From NCBI GenBank assembly GCA_029210625.1, contig JARGFU010000023.1, forward strand, positions 18,690 through 82,689: 64,000 nucleotides of DNA, in the 5' to 3' direction. The DNA comes from Deltaproteobacteria bacterium. GTDB lineage: Bacteria > Myxococcota > Myxococcia > SLRQ01. The first letter of the stretch is position 1. Each line of letters begins with the position of its first letter. The notes beneath the pieces are model-generated. The model saw only the letters and a list, made by a program, of their open reading frames with translations, had not been told where the DNA came from and ran no database searches. A program made the position numbers and the translations under genes. Positions 17,303-25,369 of the stretch are shown here, piece by piece.

Positions 17303-18286
17303 TCAGCTCTCCGCGCCGAGGCGCTCGGGGTCGTTGTCGTGGCCGGCGGTGAGATAGAGCAGCGCCATCCGCACCGCCACCCCGTTCTCGACCTGGTCGA
17401 GGATCACGCTGGCCGGGCCGTCGGCCACCCGCGGATCCAGCTCCACGCCCCGGTTGATGGGGCCGGGGTGCAGCACCACGGCGTCCTTCTTCAGGCGCTC
17501 GGCCCGGGCCAGCCCGAGGCCGAAGAGGCGGCTGTACTCGCGGTCCGTGGGGAAGAGGGGCTCGGCGATCCGCTCCTTCTGGATGCGCAGCATCATCACC
17601 GCGTCCGCGTCCTCGAAGGCCCCGTCGAGCTGGTGGCTCACCTCGATGCCCGGGAAGGCCTGCCTCATCCCCAGCGGGATCATGGTGGGCGGCCCCACGA
17701 CGCGCACCTTCGCGCCCAGCATGGGCAGGAGGCGCAGGTTCGAGCCGGCGACCCGGCTGTGGGTGATGTCGCCGACGATGACGATCCGCTTGCCCCTCAG
17801 GCTGCCCGGCTCGCCCGCGCTCCCGAAGGCGTCCTGGAGGGTCAGGGCGTCGAGCAGCGCCTGGGAGGGGTGCTCGTGGAGGCCGTCTCCGGCGTTCACC
17901 ACCGCGCAGCCCAGGTTGCGGGCCAGCATCCAGGGCACGCCGGCGGCGTGAGAGCGGACCACCACCACGTCGGGGTGCATCGCCTCCAGGTTCTTCGCGG
18001 TGTCCATGAGGGTCTCCCCCTTGGTGAGGGAGGAGGACGACCCGCTGAAGTTGATGACGTCGGCCGAAAGCATCTTCCCCGCCACCTCGAAGGAGGTGCG
18101 GGTGCGGGTGCTCGGCTCGAAGAAGAGGTTCACGGCCAGGCGGCCCCGCAGGGTCGGCACCTTCTTCACCGGCCGGGAGAGGATCTCCTTGAAGACCCGG
18201 GCGGTCTTCAGGATCGTCTCGACCTGCGACAGGTTGAGCTCGCCGATGCCCAGGACGTGGCGGATGAGCGCATTCCTCGTACCCAT
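17303..18286 (-). CDS. pyrB: Aspartate carbamoyltransferase catalytic subunit
   Basis: It condenses carbamoyl phosphate with aspartate, the committed step of pyrimidine synthesis. The 327-residue product shows the carbamoyl-phosphate motif FEPSTRTRTSFE (56-67), the HPSQALLDALTL motif, and a C-terminal HPGPINRGVE loop for aspartate binding. No pyrI regulatory subunit is adjacent. Instead pyrR lies just upstream, so regulation is likely through PyrR. The 62 bp between pyrR and pyrB contain no clear PyrR-type attenuator. pyrC follows after 4 bp. Confidence 0.96.
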   Translation of the reverse strand: MGTRNALIRHVLGIGELNLSQVETILKTARVFKEILSRPVKKVPTLRGRLAVNLFFEPSTRTRTSFEVAGKMLSADVINFSGSSSSLTKGETLMDTAKNLEAMHPDVVVVRSHAAGVPWMLARNLGCAVVNAGDGLHEHPSQALLDALTLQDAFGSAGEPGSLRGKRIVIVGDITHSRVAGSNLRLLPMLGAKVRVVGPPTMIPLGMRQAFPGIEVSHQLDGAFEDADAVMMLRIQKERIAEPLFPTDREYSRLFGLGLARAERLKKDAVVLHPGPINRGVELDPRVADGPASVILDQVENGVAVRMALLYLTAGHDNDPERLGAES

Positions 18287-18348
18287 GATGTTCTCGCTGC
18301 TTTCTCTGTGGCCGCCGCCCCCCGGGAGAGAGGACGGCGGGTGAGCGT

Positions 18349-18897
18349 TCAGGAGATGAGGACGACCTCGTCCTTGCCGTGGGTCTCTTTCAGGTGGACC
18401 TTCACCGAGAGGTCATGGCCGGGCGCCGGCAGGTCGAGGACCTCGCCGACGAAGTCCGGGGCGATGGGCAGCTCCCGGCCGCCGCGATCGACCAGGGCGG
18501 CCAGCGCGATGCGCTGCGGCCGGCCGAAGTCCATCAGGGCGTCGATCGCGGCCCGGACGGTGCGGCCGGTGTAGAGGACGTCGTCGACCAGCACCACCCA
18601 GCGGTCCCGCAGGCCGAAGCGCAGGCGGGTGGGCCCGACCTGCGGCTGGTCCAGACCCCGGAGGAGGTCGTCGCGGTAGAGGGTGATGTCGAGGGTGCCC
18701 CGCTCGAGGGCCCGGCCCAGCTCGGGCTCCAGCCGGGCCGCCAGGCGGTCGGCCAGGGGCACCCCGCCGGTGCGGATCCCCACCAGGCAGAGGGCCTCGC
18801 GGTCCTCGCAGGCCTCGAGGATCGCCGCCGCCATGCGGTCGAGCGCCGCCTCGATGGCCGCCGCGTCCAGGAGCCGTCGGTTCTTCCGCGCCGTCAT
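18349..18897 (-). CDS. pyrR: PyrR: pyrimidine operon regulator / uracil phosphoribosyltransferase
   Basis: PyrR proteins bind pyr mRNA in response to UMP and often also convert uracil and PRPP to UMP. The 182-residue product has the phosphoribosyltransferase fold. The PRPP loop is VVLVDDVLYTGRT (101-113), and LVGIRTGGVPLADRL near the start and TLYRDDL are family signatures. It opens the pyrR-pyrB-pyrC-carA set. I could not identify an anti-terminator/terminator pair before pyrR or pyrB, so RNA-based control here is an inference from family, not something seen. Confidence 0.93.
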   Translation of the reverse strand: MTARKNRRLLDAAAIEAALDRMAAAILEACEDREALCLVGIRTGGVPLADRLAARLEPELGRALERGTLDITLYRDDLLRGLDQPQVGPTRLRFGLRDRWVVLVDDVLYTGRTVRAAIDALMDFGRPQRIALAALVDRGGRELPIAPDFVGEVLDLPAPGHDLSVKVHLKETHGKDEVVLIS

Positions 18898-18910
18898 GGT
18901 CGGTGCGCTC

Positions 18911-19372
18911 CTACTCGAGCTTGATCTCGCACTCGAGCGTGAAGGACTTGTACTTCTGCTTCTTGATGAAGGGGAACTTCACCACCCGCGTGTAGGGCGC
19001 CTCGATGCGGAGCATCGGCGGGACCACGGACTCGTCGATGGTGACCCGGAGTTCGTCGTCCCGCGGGCGGATGGCCGGCAGCTTCTTCACCTCTCCGAAC
19101 TCCGCGGCCTCCTCCATCCGGACCTCGGCGAGGGCCTTCTTGAGCTCGAGGCGGGTGCGCTCCTCGTCCTTGTACCTCCAGGTCTTGCTCAGGGTCTCCT
19201 CGCACTTCGACCGGGCGTTGTAGTGGTCGAGGTAGACCGGCGCGTAGGCGATCAGGAGGTAGATGCCCCCGACCGCGCCGAGGAGCAGCAGGTAGGTCAG
19301 CCAGGAGGTCTCGCCGCGCTCTTCCAGGAAGAGCCTTCGGGCGAGGCGGCGGGGGGCCTTGTACGATCGCAT
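18911..19372 (-). CDS. Small single-pass membrane protein of unknown function
   Basis: The 153-residue product has a basic N-terminus, one transmembrane helix at about residues 24-45 (WLTYLLLLGAVGGIYLLIAY), and a soluble charged domain. That fits an N-in, C-out inner-membrane anchor. The soluble part contains several beta-like strands (DDELRVTIDESVVPPMLRIEAPYTRVV). The size, single helix and position next to lepA recall DUF4845-like proteins seen near lepA/lepB in other proteobacteria, but that is only an analogy. pyrR follows after 13 bp, so it may be in the pyrimidine transcript. Confidence 0.8.
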   Translation of the reverse strand: MRSYKAPRRLARRLFLEERGETSWLTYLLLLGAVGGIYLLIAYAPVYLDHYNARSKCEETLSKTWRYKDEERTRLELKKALAEVRMEEAAEFGEVKKLPAIRPRDDELRVTIDESVVPPMLRIEAPYTRVVKFPFIKKQKYKSFTLECEIKLE

Positions 19373-19457
19373 GCGGGGTGGCGTAGCACCGGCCCCCGCG
19401 GGCCGTCAATCGAGCCCCCCCCTGGCCCGGCAGGAGCCCTCCAGGGGGCCTCCGGGC

Positions 19458-21257
19458 CTAGTCGCCGATCCGCAGGACGGCCAGGAAGGCCTCCTGGGGG
19501 ATCTCCACCGAGCCCACCTGCTTCATCCGGCGCTTGCCCTCCTTCTGCTTCTCGAGGAGCTTGCGCTTCCGGCTGATGTCGCCGCCGTAGCACTTGGCCG
19601 TGACGTTCTTGCGGTAGGCCTTCACGGTGGTGCGGGCGATGACCCGGGTGCCCAGGGCGGCCTGGATGGCGATGTCGAACATCTGCCGGGTCATGACCTC
19701 CTTCATCTTCACGCAGAGGTCCCGGCCGCGGTTGTGGGCGGTGTCCTTGTGGCTGATGATCGAGAGGGCGTCGACCTGGTCGCCGTTGACCATGAGATCG
19801 ATCTTGACCAGGTCCTGGGCGACGTAGCCGGCCGGCTCGTAGTCGAGGGAGGCGTAGCCCCGGCTCACGGTCTTGAGCTTGTCGTAGAAGTCGAGGACCA
19901 CCTCGGCCAGGGGCAGCTGGTAGTCCACCTGCACGTGCCGGGTGCTCGGATAGGAGAGGCCCTGCTGGATCCCGCGGCGCTGCTCGCAGAGCTTGATCAC
20001 CGCGCCGACGTACTCCTGGGGCACGTGGACGTGGGCGTCGATGAAGGGCTCCTCGATGGTCTGGATGTCGCCGGCGGTGGGGATCCGGGCCGGGTTGTCG
20101 ATCATCGAGACCGTGCCGTCCTTGCGGGTGACCCGGTAGATCACCGAGGGGGCCGTGGTGATCAGGTCGAGGTCGAACTCCCGCTCGAGGCGCTCCTGGA
20201 CGATCTCCATGTGGAGCAGGCCCAGGAAGCCGCAGCGGAAGCCGAAGCCGAGGGCCTCGGAGACCTCGGGCTCGAAGGTGAAGCTGCCGTCGTTCAGCCG
20301 CAGCTTCTCCATCGCCTCGCGCAGGTCGTCGTAGTCGGCGGCCTCCACCGGGTAGATCCCGGAGAAGACCATCGGCTTGACCTCCTTGAAGCCCGGGAAG
20401 GGCTCGGCGCAGGGGCGCTCGGGGTGGGTGACCGTGTCGCCGACCTTGGCCTCGGCGACGTCCTTCACCCCGGCGATGAGCAGGCCGACCTCGCCGGCGC
20501 CCAGCTCCTTCACCTTCTGGGGGTTGGGCACCTTGCAGCCCAGCTCCTGGACCTCGTACTCCTGTCCGGTCGACCAGAAGCGCACCGTCTCGCCGGTGCG
20601 GATGGTGCCCTCGAGGACGCGGATCAGGGTGACGACCCCCCGGTAGCTGTCGAACCAGGAGTCGAAGATCAGGGCCTTGAGGGGCGCCTCGGGGTCGCCG
20701 GCGGGGGGCGGCATCTTGTGGACGATGGCCTCGAGGACCGCCTGGATGTTGGTCCCCTCCTTGGCGCTCACGGCCGGGGCGTCCTCGGCCTCGATGCCCA
20801 CGACCTCCTCGATCTCGGCCCGGGCCGACTCGACGTCCGCGGCGGGCAGGTCGATCTTGTTGATCACCGCCACCAGCTCGAGGTTCGCGTCGGCGGCGAG
20901 GTAGGCGTTGGCCAGGGTCTGGGCCTCGACCCCCTGGGTGGCGTCGACCACCAGGATCGCGCCCTCGCAGGCGGCCAGGGAGCGCGAGACCTCGTAGGCG
21001 AAGTCCACGTGCCCCGGGGTGTCGATGAGGTTCAAGACGTAGGTCTGGCCGTCCTGAGCCTTGTACTGCATCCGCACGGCGTTGGCCTTGATGGTGATGC
21101 CCCGCTCCCGCTCCAGGTCCATGGAGTCGAGGAACTGGGCCTTCGCCTCCCGCGCCCCGACGGTGCCGGTCAGCTCCAGCAGGCGGTCGGCGAGGGTCGA
21201 CTTGCCGTGGTCGATGTGCGCCACGATGGCGAAGTTGCGGATCAGTTCGCGGTTCAC
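19458..21257 (-). CDS. lepA: Elongation factor 4 (LepA), ribosomal back-translocase GTPase
   Basis: LepA is a ribosome-binding translational GTPase. The 599-residue product has the exact family size. G motifs are AHIDHGKST (13-21), DTPGHVDF and NKIDLP. The C-terminal domain specific to LepA is present ([46 protein letters not shown]). The start is GTG at 21257, which puts [18 protein letters not shown] at the N-terminus as is typical. It is followed after 85 bp by the small membrane protein gene. Confidence 0.97.
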   Translation of the reverse strand: MNRELIRNFAIVAHIDHGKSTLADRLLELTGTVGAREAKAQFLDSMDLERERGITIKANAVRMQYKAQDGQTYVLNLIDTPGHVDFAYEVSRSLAACEGAILVVDATQGVEAQTLANAYLAADANLELVAVINKIDLPAADVESARAEIEEVVGIEAEDAPAVSAKEGTNIQAVLEAIVHKMPPPAGDPEAPLKALIFDSWFDSYRGVVTLIRVLEGTIRTGETVRFWSTGQEYEVQELGCKVPNPQKVKELGAGEVGLLIAGVKDVAEAKVGDTVTHPERPCAEPFPGFKEVKPMVFSGIYPVEAADYDDLREAMEKLRLNDGSFTFEPEVSEALGFGFRCGFLGLLHMEIVQERLEREFDLDLITTAPSVIYRVTRKDGTVSMIDNPARIPTAGDIQTIEEPFIDAHVHVPQEYVGAVIKLCEQRRGIQQGLSYPSTRHVQVDYQLPLAEVVLDFYDKLKTVSRGYASLDYEPAGYVAQDLVKIDLMVNGDQVDALSIISHKDTAHNRGRDLCVKMKEVMTRQMFDIAIQAALGTRVIARTTVKAYRKNVTAKCYGGDISRKRKLLEKQKEGKRRMKQVGSVEIPQEAFLAVLRIGD

Positions 21258-21323
21258 GGGGCGCGCAACTTATGCCAGCGAGGCCGATCAGGAAACGGAA
21301 AAGACCGGGACGGGGGCGAGCGA

Positions 21324-22238
21324 TCAGCCCCGGAAGGACTCGAGGGTCTTGCGGAGGCCCTCGGGGAGCTCGATCTCCGGCCTCCAGTCGAGGCGCTCGC
21401 CGGCCAGCGAGGGGTCGACGCAGGAGCGCTGCTGCTCCCCCGGGCGGGCCGGCGCGAAGGTGGGCTCGGCGTCGCTGCCCGCGGCGGCGGCCAGGAGGCG
21501 GTAGAGGAGGACCACGTCGGTCTCCATCCCGGTGCCGAGGTTCAGGGCCCCGGAGACCTCGCTGCCCACGGCCAGGGCGATGGCCCGGGCGATGTCCCCC
21601 ACGTAGACGTAGTCGCGGGTCTGCGCCCCATCACCGAAGATGGTGCAGGGCTCGCCCGAGAGCAGGCGGCCGCAGAAGATCGCGACCACCCCCGCCTCCC
21701 CGTGGGGATCCTGGCGGGGGCCGTAGACGTTGGCGAAGCGCAGGGAGAGGCACTCGAAGCCGTACTCGACCTCGTAGAAGCCCAGGTAGCGCTCGACCGC
21801 GGACTTGGCGCAGCCGTAGGGGCTCACCGGCCGCTGGGGGTGGTCCTCCCGGGCCGGGAAGTGCTCCTGCTCACCATAGATGGCGCCGCCGGTGGAGGCG
21901 AAGATCACCCGGCGGGTGCCCGCCCGCCGGCAGGCCTCCAGGAGGTTCAGGCTGCCCCGGACGTTCACGTCCGCGTCGAAGAGGGGGTCCTCGACCGAGC
22001 GGCGCACGTCCATCTGGGCGGCGAGGTGGACCATCGCGTCGGCCCCGAAGGCGACGACCCGCTCGGCGGCCTCCGGCGAGCGGATGTCCAGCACCTCCAG
22101 GGGGACGCCCTTCGGCAGGTTCGCCCGCTTGCCGGAGGAGAGGTCGTCCAGGACCAGCACCTGCCGCCCGTCGGCGAGCAGGGCCTCGACAGCGTGCGAG
22201 CCGATGAAGCCGGCGCCACCGGTGACCAGGATGCGCAT
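21324..22238 (-). CDS. NAD-dependent nucleotide-sugar epimerase, UDP-glucose 4-epimerase-like
   Basis: This is a short-chain dehydrogenase/reductase of the extended type acting on nucleotide sugars, probably in envelope polysaccharide synthesis. The 304-residue product has the Rossmann motif GGAGFIGSH (7-15), DDLSSG after the second strand, catalytic Ser115/Thr116, and the YxxxK pair Tyr141/Lys145. RFANVYGPRQDP and TRDYVYVGD are typical of GalE and WbpP-like enzymes. Sugar specificity cannot be read. A candidate promoter lies so close (6 nt) that the message would be nearly leaderless. No other sugar gene is adjacent. Confidence 0.88.
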   Translation of the reverse strand: MRILVTGGAGFIGSHAVEALLADGRQVLVLDDLSSGKRANLPKGVPLEVLDIRSPEAAERVVAFGADAMVHLAAQMDVRRSVEDPLFDADVNVRGSLNLLEACRRAGTRRVIFASTGGAIYGEQEHFPAREDHPQRPVSPYGCAKSAVERYLGFYEVEYGFECLSLRFANVYGPRQDPHGEAGVVAIFCGRLLSGEPCTIFGDGAQTRDYVYVGDIARAIALAVGSEVSGALNLGTGMETDVVLLYRLLAAAAGSDAEPTFAPARPGEQQRSCVDPSLAGERLDWRPEIELPEGLRKTLESFRG

Positions 22239-22244
22239 CCGCGC

Positions 22245-22273
22245 AGTGTAGACCAGCCCCGGAGAGGGGGTCA
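22245..22273 (-). promoter_or_regulatory. Candidate promoter for the epimerase gene
   Basis: TGACCC (22268-22273) and TACACT (22245-22250) are 17 bp apart on the minus strand. The -35 overlaps the stop codon of the RHH gene, and the -10 ends 6 nt before the epimerase ATG. Confidence 0.45.
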
Positions 22274-22465
22274 GTCGTTCTTGCGCAGCATGTCCTCGAT
22301 GGTCAGCTGCCCCGGCAGGTCGTGCTTGTGGCGGGCGAGGATGAGATCGATGCCCTGGCGGATGTACTCGGCCACCGGCACCTTGGTCTTCTCGTTGAGC
22401 AGCTTCAGCTTCTCGTTCTGTTCCGGCGTGATGTACACCGTCGTGCTGATCTTCTTGCGGCCCAT
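22271..22465 (-). CDS. Ribbon-helix-helix (CopG-type) DNA-binding protein
   Basis: The 64-residue protein begins MGRKKISTTVYITPEQ, where the ISTTVYIT strand pairs in the dimer to contact DNA. It continues with two helices (NEKLKLLNEKTK, VAEYIRQGIDLILARHK), the classical RHH fold. It acts as a cytosolic transcriptional regulator, target unknown. No toxin gene lies beside it, so an antitoxin role is not supported. The frame is open upstream, but the ATG at 22465 is preceded by an AAGAGGA ribosome site and gives the complete domain. The epimerase follows after 32 bp. Confidence 0.88.
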   Translation of the reverse strand: MGRKKISTTVYITPEQNEKLKLLNEKTKVPVAEYIRQGIDLILARHKHDLPGQLTIEDMLRKND

Positions 22466-22484
22466 GGTCGTCCTCTTGGAGCCG

Positions 22485-22512
22485 AACCTACATGACCATA
22501 CGTGGCCGTCAA
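22485..22512 (-). promoter_or_regulatory. Candidate promoter for the RHH gene
   Basis: TTGACG (22507-22512) and TAGGTT (22485-22490) are 16 bp apart on the minus strand, about 20 bp before the ATG. The divergent lipoprotein gene has its own weak TTGACC at 22536-22541. Confidence 0.4.
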
Positions 22513-22573
22513 AGAAATGGGCCCCCGAAGCGCCCTTGACCCCCTCGCCGCAGGAGCGCGAGGATGGCCCTCG

Positions 22574-23167
22574 ATGAAGTCGATCGCGTGGATCTGCGCC
22601 CTGGCGCTCGCACTCCCCCTCGCCGCGGCCTGCGGCAAGAAGGGGGCCAAGGGCCCCGAGGCGGGGATGGAGGCCGCCGGCGGCGAGGACGGTGACGCCC
22701 GCCTCGCCGGTCCCGGCGACTGGGTCAAGGAGTACGACCTGAACCGGGACGACGAGCCCGACGTCTTCCACCACTACGCCAAGGACGCCGACGGCACCGA
22801 CCGCATCGTCCGCAAGGACCTCGACATCAACTGGGACGGCCGGATCGACGTCCTGCGCTGGTACGACAAGAAGGAGCGGGTCACCAAGGAGGACTTCGAT
22901 CTCGACTTCGACGGCAAGATCGACGTCACCAACTTCTACGACGAGGCCGGGAAGCTGATCCGCAAGGAGGCCGACCTGGACTTCAACGGGCGCACCGACC
23001 TCTGGAAGCACTACGAGGGCGGCAAGCTGGTCCGCAAGGAGCGCGACACCTCCGGCGACGGGCGGGTCGACTACTTCGAGTACTACGAGAACGGCGAGAT
23101 CGACCGGATCGGCGAGGACCTCGACGGAGACGGAACCGTCGACCGCTGGACCAAGGCCCAGAGCTAG
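22574..23167 (+). CDS. Lipoprotein with six Asp-rich (EF-hand/dockerin-like) repeats
   Basis: The 197-residue product has a lipoprotein signal peptide ending LAAAC (Cys20), so it should be membrane-anchored outside the cytoplasm. After a Gly-rich spacer come six repeats of about 22 residues. Each has an Asp loop followed by an aromatic/charged hairpin: DLNRDDEPD, DINWDGRID, DLDFDGKID, DLDFNGRTD, DTSGDGRVD, DLDGDGTVD. The Asp spacing matches calcium-binding loops. The hairpins (FYDEAGKLIRKEA) resemble antitoxin- or MORN-like repeats. No catalytic residues are seen. I chose the ATG at 22574 because it gives a proper signal peptide; an upstream in-frame start at 22502 does not. The C-terminal stop is followed by heptamer repeats. 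Confidence 0.85.
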   Translation: MKSIAWICALALALPLAAACGKKGAKGPEAGMEAAGGEDGDARLAGPGDWVKEYDLNRDDEPDVFHHYAKDADGTDRIVRKDLDINWDGRIDVLRWYDKKERVTKEDFDLDFDGKIDVTNFYDEAGKLIRKEADLDFNGRTDLWKHYEGGKLVRKERDTSGDGRVDYFEYYENGEIDRIGEDLDGDGTVDRWTKAQS

Positions 23168-23185
23168 GTGGCTACCGCCTTGGCG

Positions 23186-23313
23186 GCTGCGAGCTTCGAG
23201 CTATGAGCTGTGAGCTCTGCCTTGCAGACGCGTACCCTCGACGACCGATCGACGACCGAAGCGGGCGCCGGCAGGTGCGGTCTGGCTTCGGCCAGGCTCG
23301 CAGCTCACAGCCC
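23186..23313. repeat. Inverted pair of GCTNNGA heptamer runs, copy 1
   Basis: The left run at 23186-23216 reads GCTGCGA, GCTTCGA, GCTATGA, GCTGTGA and a partial unit. The right run at 23295-23313 is the reverse complement type (TCGCAGC, TCACAGC). The pair lies between convergent genes, and the right run contains the TGA stop of the minus-strand HAD gene. The arms could pair into a long imperfect hairpin. Confidence 0.75.
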
Positions 23314-24927
23314 TTCGTGGGGCATCGAGTCCCAGGGCGCCCGGAAGTACTGCACCGGGCTGTAGTGCCGCAGATCCGTCACCCGGCTCATGTAGACGCA
23401 GGAGTAGTCCCGCACCTGATCGCCGAAGCGGCTGTTCTCGTTGCCGTCCTTGAAGATCAGCCCCCAGTAGGGGTTCGCCTCGTCCCGCAGGGCCTTCGAG
23501 AGGGCCTCGCTCCCGGCCAGGACCTCGTGGAGCGAGGCGCGCAGGCCCTCCAGCTCGAGCTTGGCGGCCCGGAAGGTCTCGGCCACGCCCTGCTTCTCCA
23601 GCGCGCTCACCCTGCCCTTCTGGGCCGAGATCGCGTCGTCCAGGCGATCCCGCAGATCCTCGAGGTACTTGAGCCGGGCCCAGTCCTCCTTGCGCTCCTC
23701 GAGCAGGAGGATCTCGCGCTCGAGCTCGGCCACGATCATCGCCGTGCGCCACATCCCGGAGCGCTTGCTGCGCAGCATGTCGCCGTAGATGTGGTCCCCC
23801 ACGTAGAGCACGCGGTCGCCGCGCCAGTCGGTGTAGGCCTCGAACTCGGCGAGGTTCCCGCCCTGGTAGACCCGCCCCCGGTGCAGCTCGGTCGCCGGCA
23901 CCGTGGCCACCTCGCCGTTGCCGGGATCGACCTCGAGGAAGGGCTCGCGCTCGCTGAAGAAGCCGGGCTTGCTGGCCCCGACCACCACCGCGTCGAAGTA
24001 GCTGCGCCAGGACTCGTACTCGGGCAGCAGCCCGTCGAGGAGGTGCTCCATCACCGCCTCGGTGTAGTCCCAGTAGGAGTTGGTGAGCAGGAAGATCCGC
24101 TTCCCTCCGGAGCGCAGCCGGTGGAGGGTCGGCCCGAGCAGGGGGTTGCGCTCGATGTAGCGCGGCAGGTCCCCCTTGATGACCTCCTTGAGCGATCCGT
24201 CCCGGTGGAGGGAGTCGATCGAGGCCCGGATCTCGTCGTAGATCGCGGCGGGATCGAAGGCCTCCCCGCGCGCCTCGTAGCCCTCGACCAGCTGCTGGTA
24301 GAGCACGCCCTCCGGGAGCGCGAAGAGCGTGTCGATCCACTCGTAGCGCTCGGTGGAGAGGCGGATCTTCTGGCTGCGGTAGAGCCGGATCCGCTCCTCC
24401 TTGTCCAGGCGCCGCAGCCCGTGGAAGACCCGGGCGACGTGGCCGTGGGCGTCGATCTTGAGGACGTTCCCCTCCTTCTTGTCCACCACCAGCCCGCGGA
24501 TGGTCAGCTCCGGCCGGTAGCGCAGCTCGCGCAGCCACTGGGGCCGGCCGTGGGCCTCGATCATGCGCTCGAGGGCCATGCCGTAGGCGAGGCGCTCGAT
24601 CTCTCGCCCGGCGTAGACCGCCAGGGTGTAGTCCATGTCGAAGCCGACCGCCGTGACGCGATCCATCCGCAGGTTGCGGTTGACGTGGACCCGCTCCGCG
24701 AGGGGGACCCGGGCGCTGGGCCAGGCCTTCAGCCGCTGCTCGATGGCCGCGAGGCGCGGCGCGTCGAGGGGCAGGGTCGGAGGCGCGCCCTCGGCGGGGG
24801 CGCTCCGCGGCGCCTCGCTGGAGCGCTCGACCGCGGGCCGGATCCGGGTGCGGCTCTGAGGCCGGCTGGGATCGTGCAGCCCGGGAGCCCCCTCTCGCCT
24901 CGTCTTCTTCTTCCTTCGCTTCGCCAT
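23305..24927 (-). CDS. HAD-IG family 5'-nucleotidase (cytosolic purine-nucleotidase type)
   Basis: It is predicted to dephosphorylate nucleoside monophosphates, by similarity to the NT5C2-like HAD-IG family. The 540-residue product starts with a very basic tail (MAKRRKKKTRREG) and a low-complexity segment to about residue 55. The HAD nucleophile motif FDMDYTLAVY follows, with Asp97 and Asp99. Further features are the ICLTNS-like motif (IFLLTNSYWDYT), a Lys in GASKPGFF and the GDHIYGDML acidic motif. A coiled-coil insertion lies near 400-470. The TGA stop is part of the heptamer repeat. The frame is open upstream to 25371, but the ATG at 24927 gives the compact protein. Confidence 0.88.
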   Translation of the reverse strand: MAKRRKKKTRREGAPGLHDPSRPQSRTRIRPAVERSSEAPRSAPAEGAPPTLPLDAPRLAAIEQRLKAWPSARVPLAERVHVNRNLRMDRVTAVGFDMDYTLAVYAGREIERLAYGMALERMIEAHGRPQWLRELRYRPELTIRGLVVDKKEGNVLKIDAHGHVARVFHGLRRLDKEERIRLYRSQKIRLSTERYEWIDTLFALPEGVLYQQLVEGYEARGEAFDPAAIYDEIRASIDSLHRDGSLKEVIKGDLPRYIERNPLLGPTLHRLRSGGKRIFLLTNSYWDYTEAVMEHLLDGLLPEYESWRSYFDAVVVGASKPGFFSEREPFLEVDPGNGEVATVPATELHRGRVYQGGNLAEFEAYTDWRGDRVLYVGDHIYGDMLRSKRSGMWRTAMIVAELEREILLLEERKEDWARLKYLEDLRDRLDDAISAQKGRVSALEKQGVAETFRAAKLELEGLRASLHEVLAGSEALSKALRDEANPYWGLIFKDGNENSRFGDQVRDYSCVYMSRVTDLRHYSPVQYFRAPWDSMPHEGL

Positions 24928-25023
24928 CGTCGCGACGCAGTCTGGACCAGGCCTGCCTCCCTCACAACTGCCGGAACGGGTCGATTTCTGGCCCGCTCCC
25001 CTCGCCCGTGGAACCATCGCCCC

Positions 25024-25266
25024 ATGGCGAAGAAGGCCACGCGCAGCAGCCCCCTCTCGGGACGGGTCGACCGCCTCGAGGGGAGGGTCGACCGCCTGGA
25101 GCATCGGGTGGACGGCCTCGAGGGGCCCTCCGCGGTGAAGGCCGAGGGCCCGCCTCCGCCCCCGCAGAAGAAGGGGCCCCGCTGCCCCGGCTGCCGGCTG
25201 GAGATCGGATCGGCGCGGGCGCGGCAGTGCGAGTGGTGCGGCTTCGTGTTGTCCGAAGGTCGCTAG
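25024..25266 (+). CDS. Short coiled-coil plus zinc-ribbon protein
   Basis: This 80-residue protein has a basic start, then three near-identical heptads (RVDRLEG, RVDRLEH, RVDGLEG; residues 14-34) that should form a short oligomerising coiled coil. A Pro-rich hinge follows, then a single zinc ribbon with CPGC and CEWC knuckles (about 54-72). No catalytic residues are present. It diverges from the HAD gene with about 96 bp between starts. The ATG at 25024 is the first start that gives this architecture. An ACGT-hexamer element follows 11 bp after its stop. Function is unknown; its shape suggests an oligomeric adaptor. Confidence 0.7.
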   Translation: MAKKATRSSPLSGRVDRLEGRVDRLEHRVDGLEGPSAVKAEGPPPPPQKKGPRCPGCRLEIGSARARQCEWCGFVLSEGR

Positions 25267-25277
25267 AGCGGGGTCAA

Positions 25278-25326
25278 GGAGAAGCCGTGCACGTGCACGT
25301 GCACGTCGACGTGCACGGGTTTTCCC
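25278..25326. repeat. ACGTNN-hexamer palindromic element, copy 2
   Basis: Units at 25285-25319 read ccgtgc, acgtgc, acgtgc, acgtcg, acgtgc, acggg. The flanks are GGAGAAGCCG (25278-25287) on the left and CGGGTTTTCC (25316-25325) on the right. The element ends 2-3 bp before the candidate -35 of the pseudokinase gene. Confidence 0.8.
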
Positions 25327-25328
25327 GG

Positions 25329-25358
25329 GTGACCCGGCAGGGCGGTCGTTGGTACCCT
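25329..25358 (+). promoter_or_regulatory. Candidate promoter for the pseudokinase-response regulator unit
   Basis: TGACCC (25330-25335; or GTGACC from 25329) and TACCCT (25353-25358) are 17-18 bp apart. The -10 ends 11 nt before the ATG at 25370, so the message would be almost leaderless. The layout matches the epimerase promoter. Confidence 0.45.
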
Positions 25359-25369
25359 TCTGGGTCTGC

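Noticed and set aside
18287..18348. PyrR attenuator before pyrB
   Set aside because: The 62-bp gap shows no anti-terminator/terminator pair or T tract.
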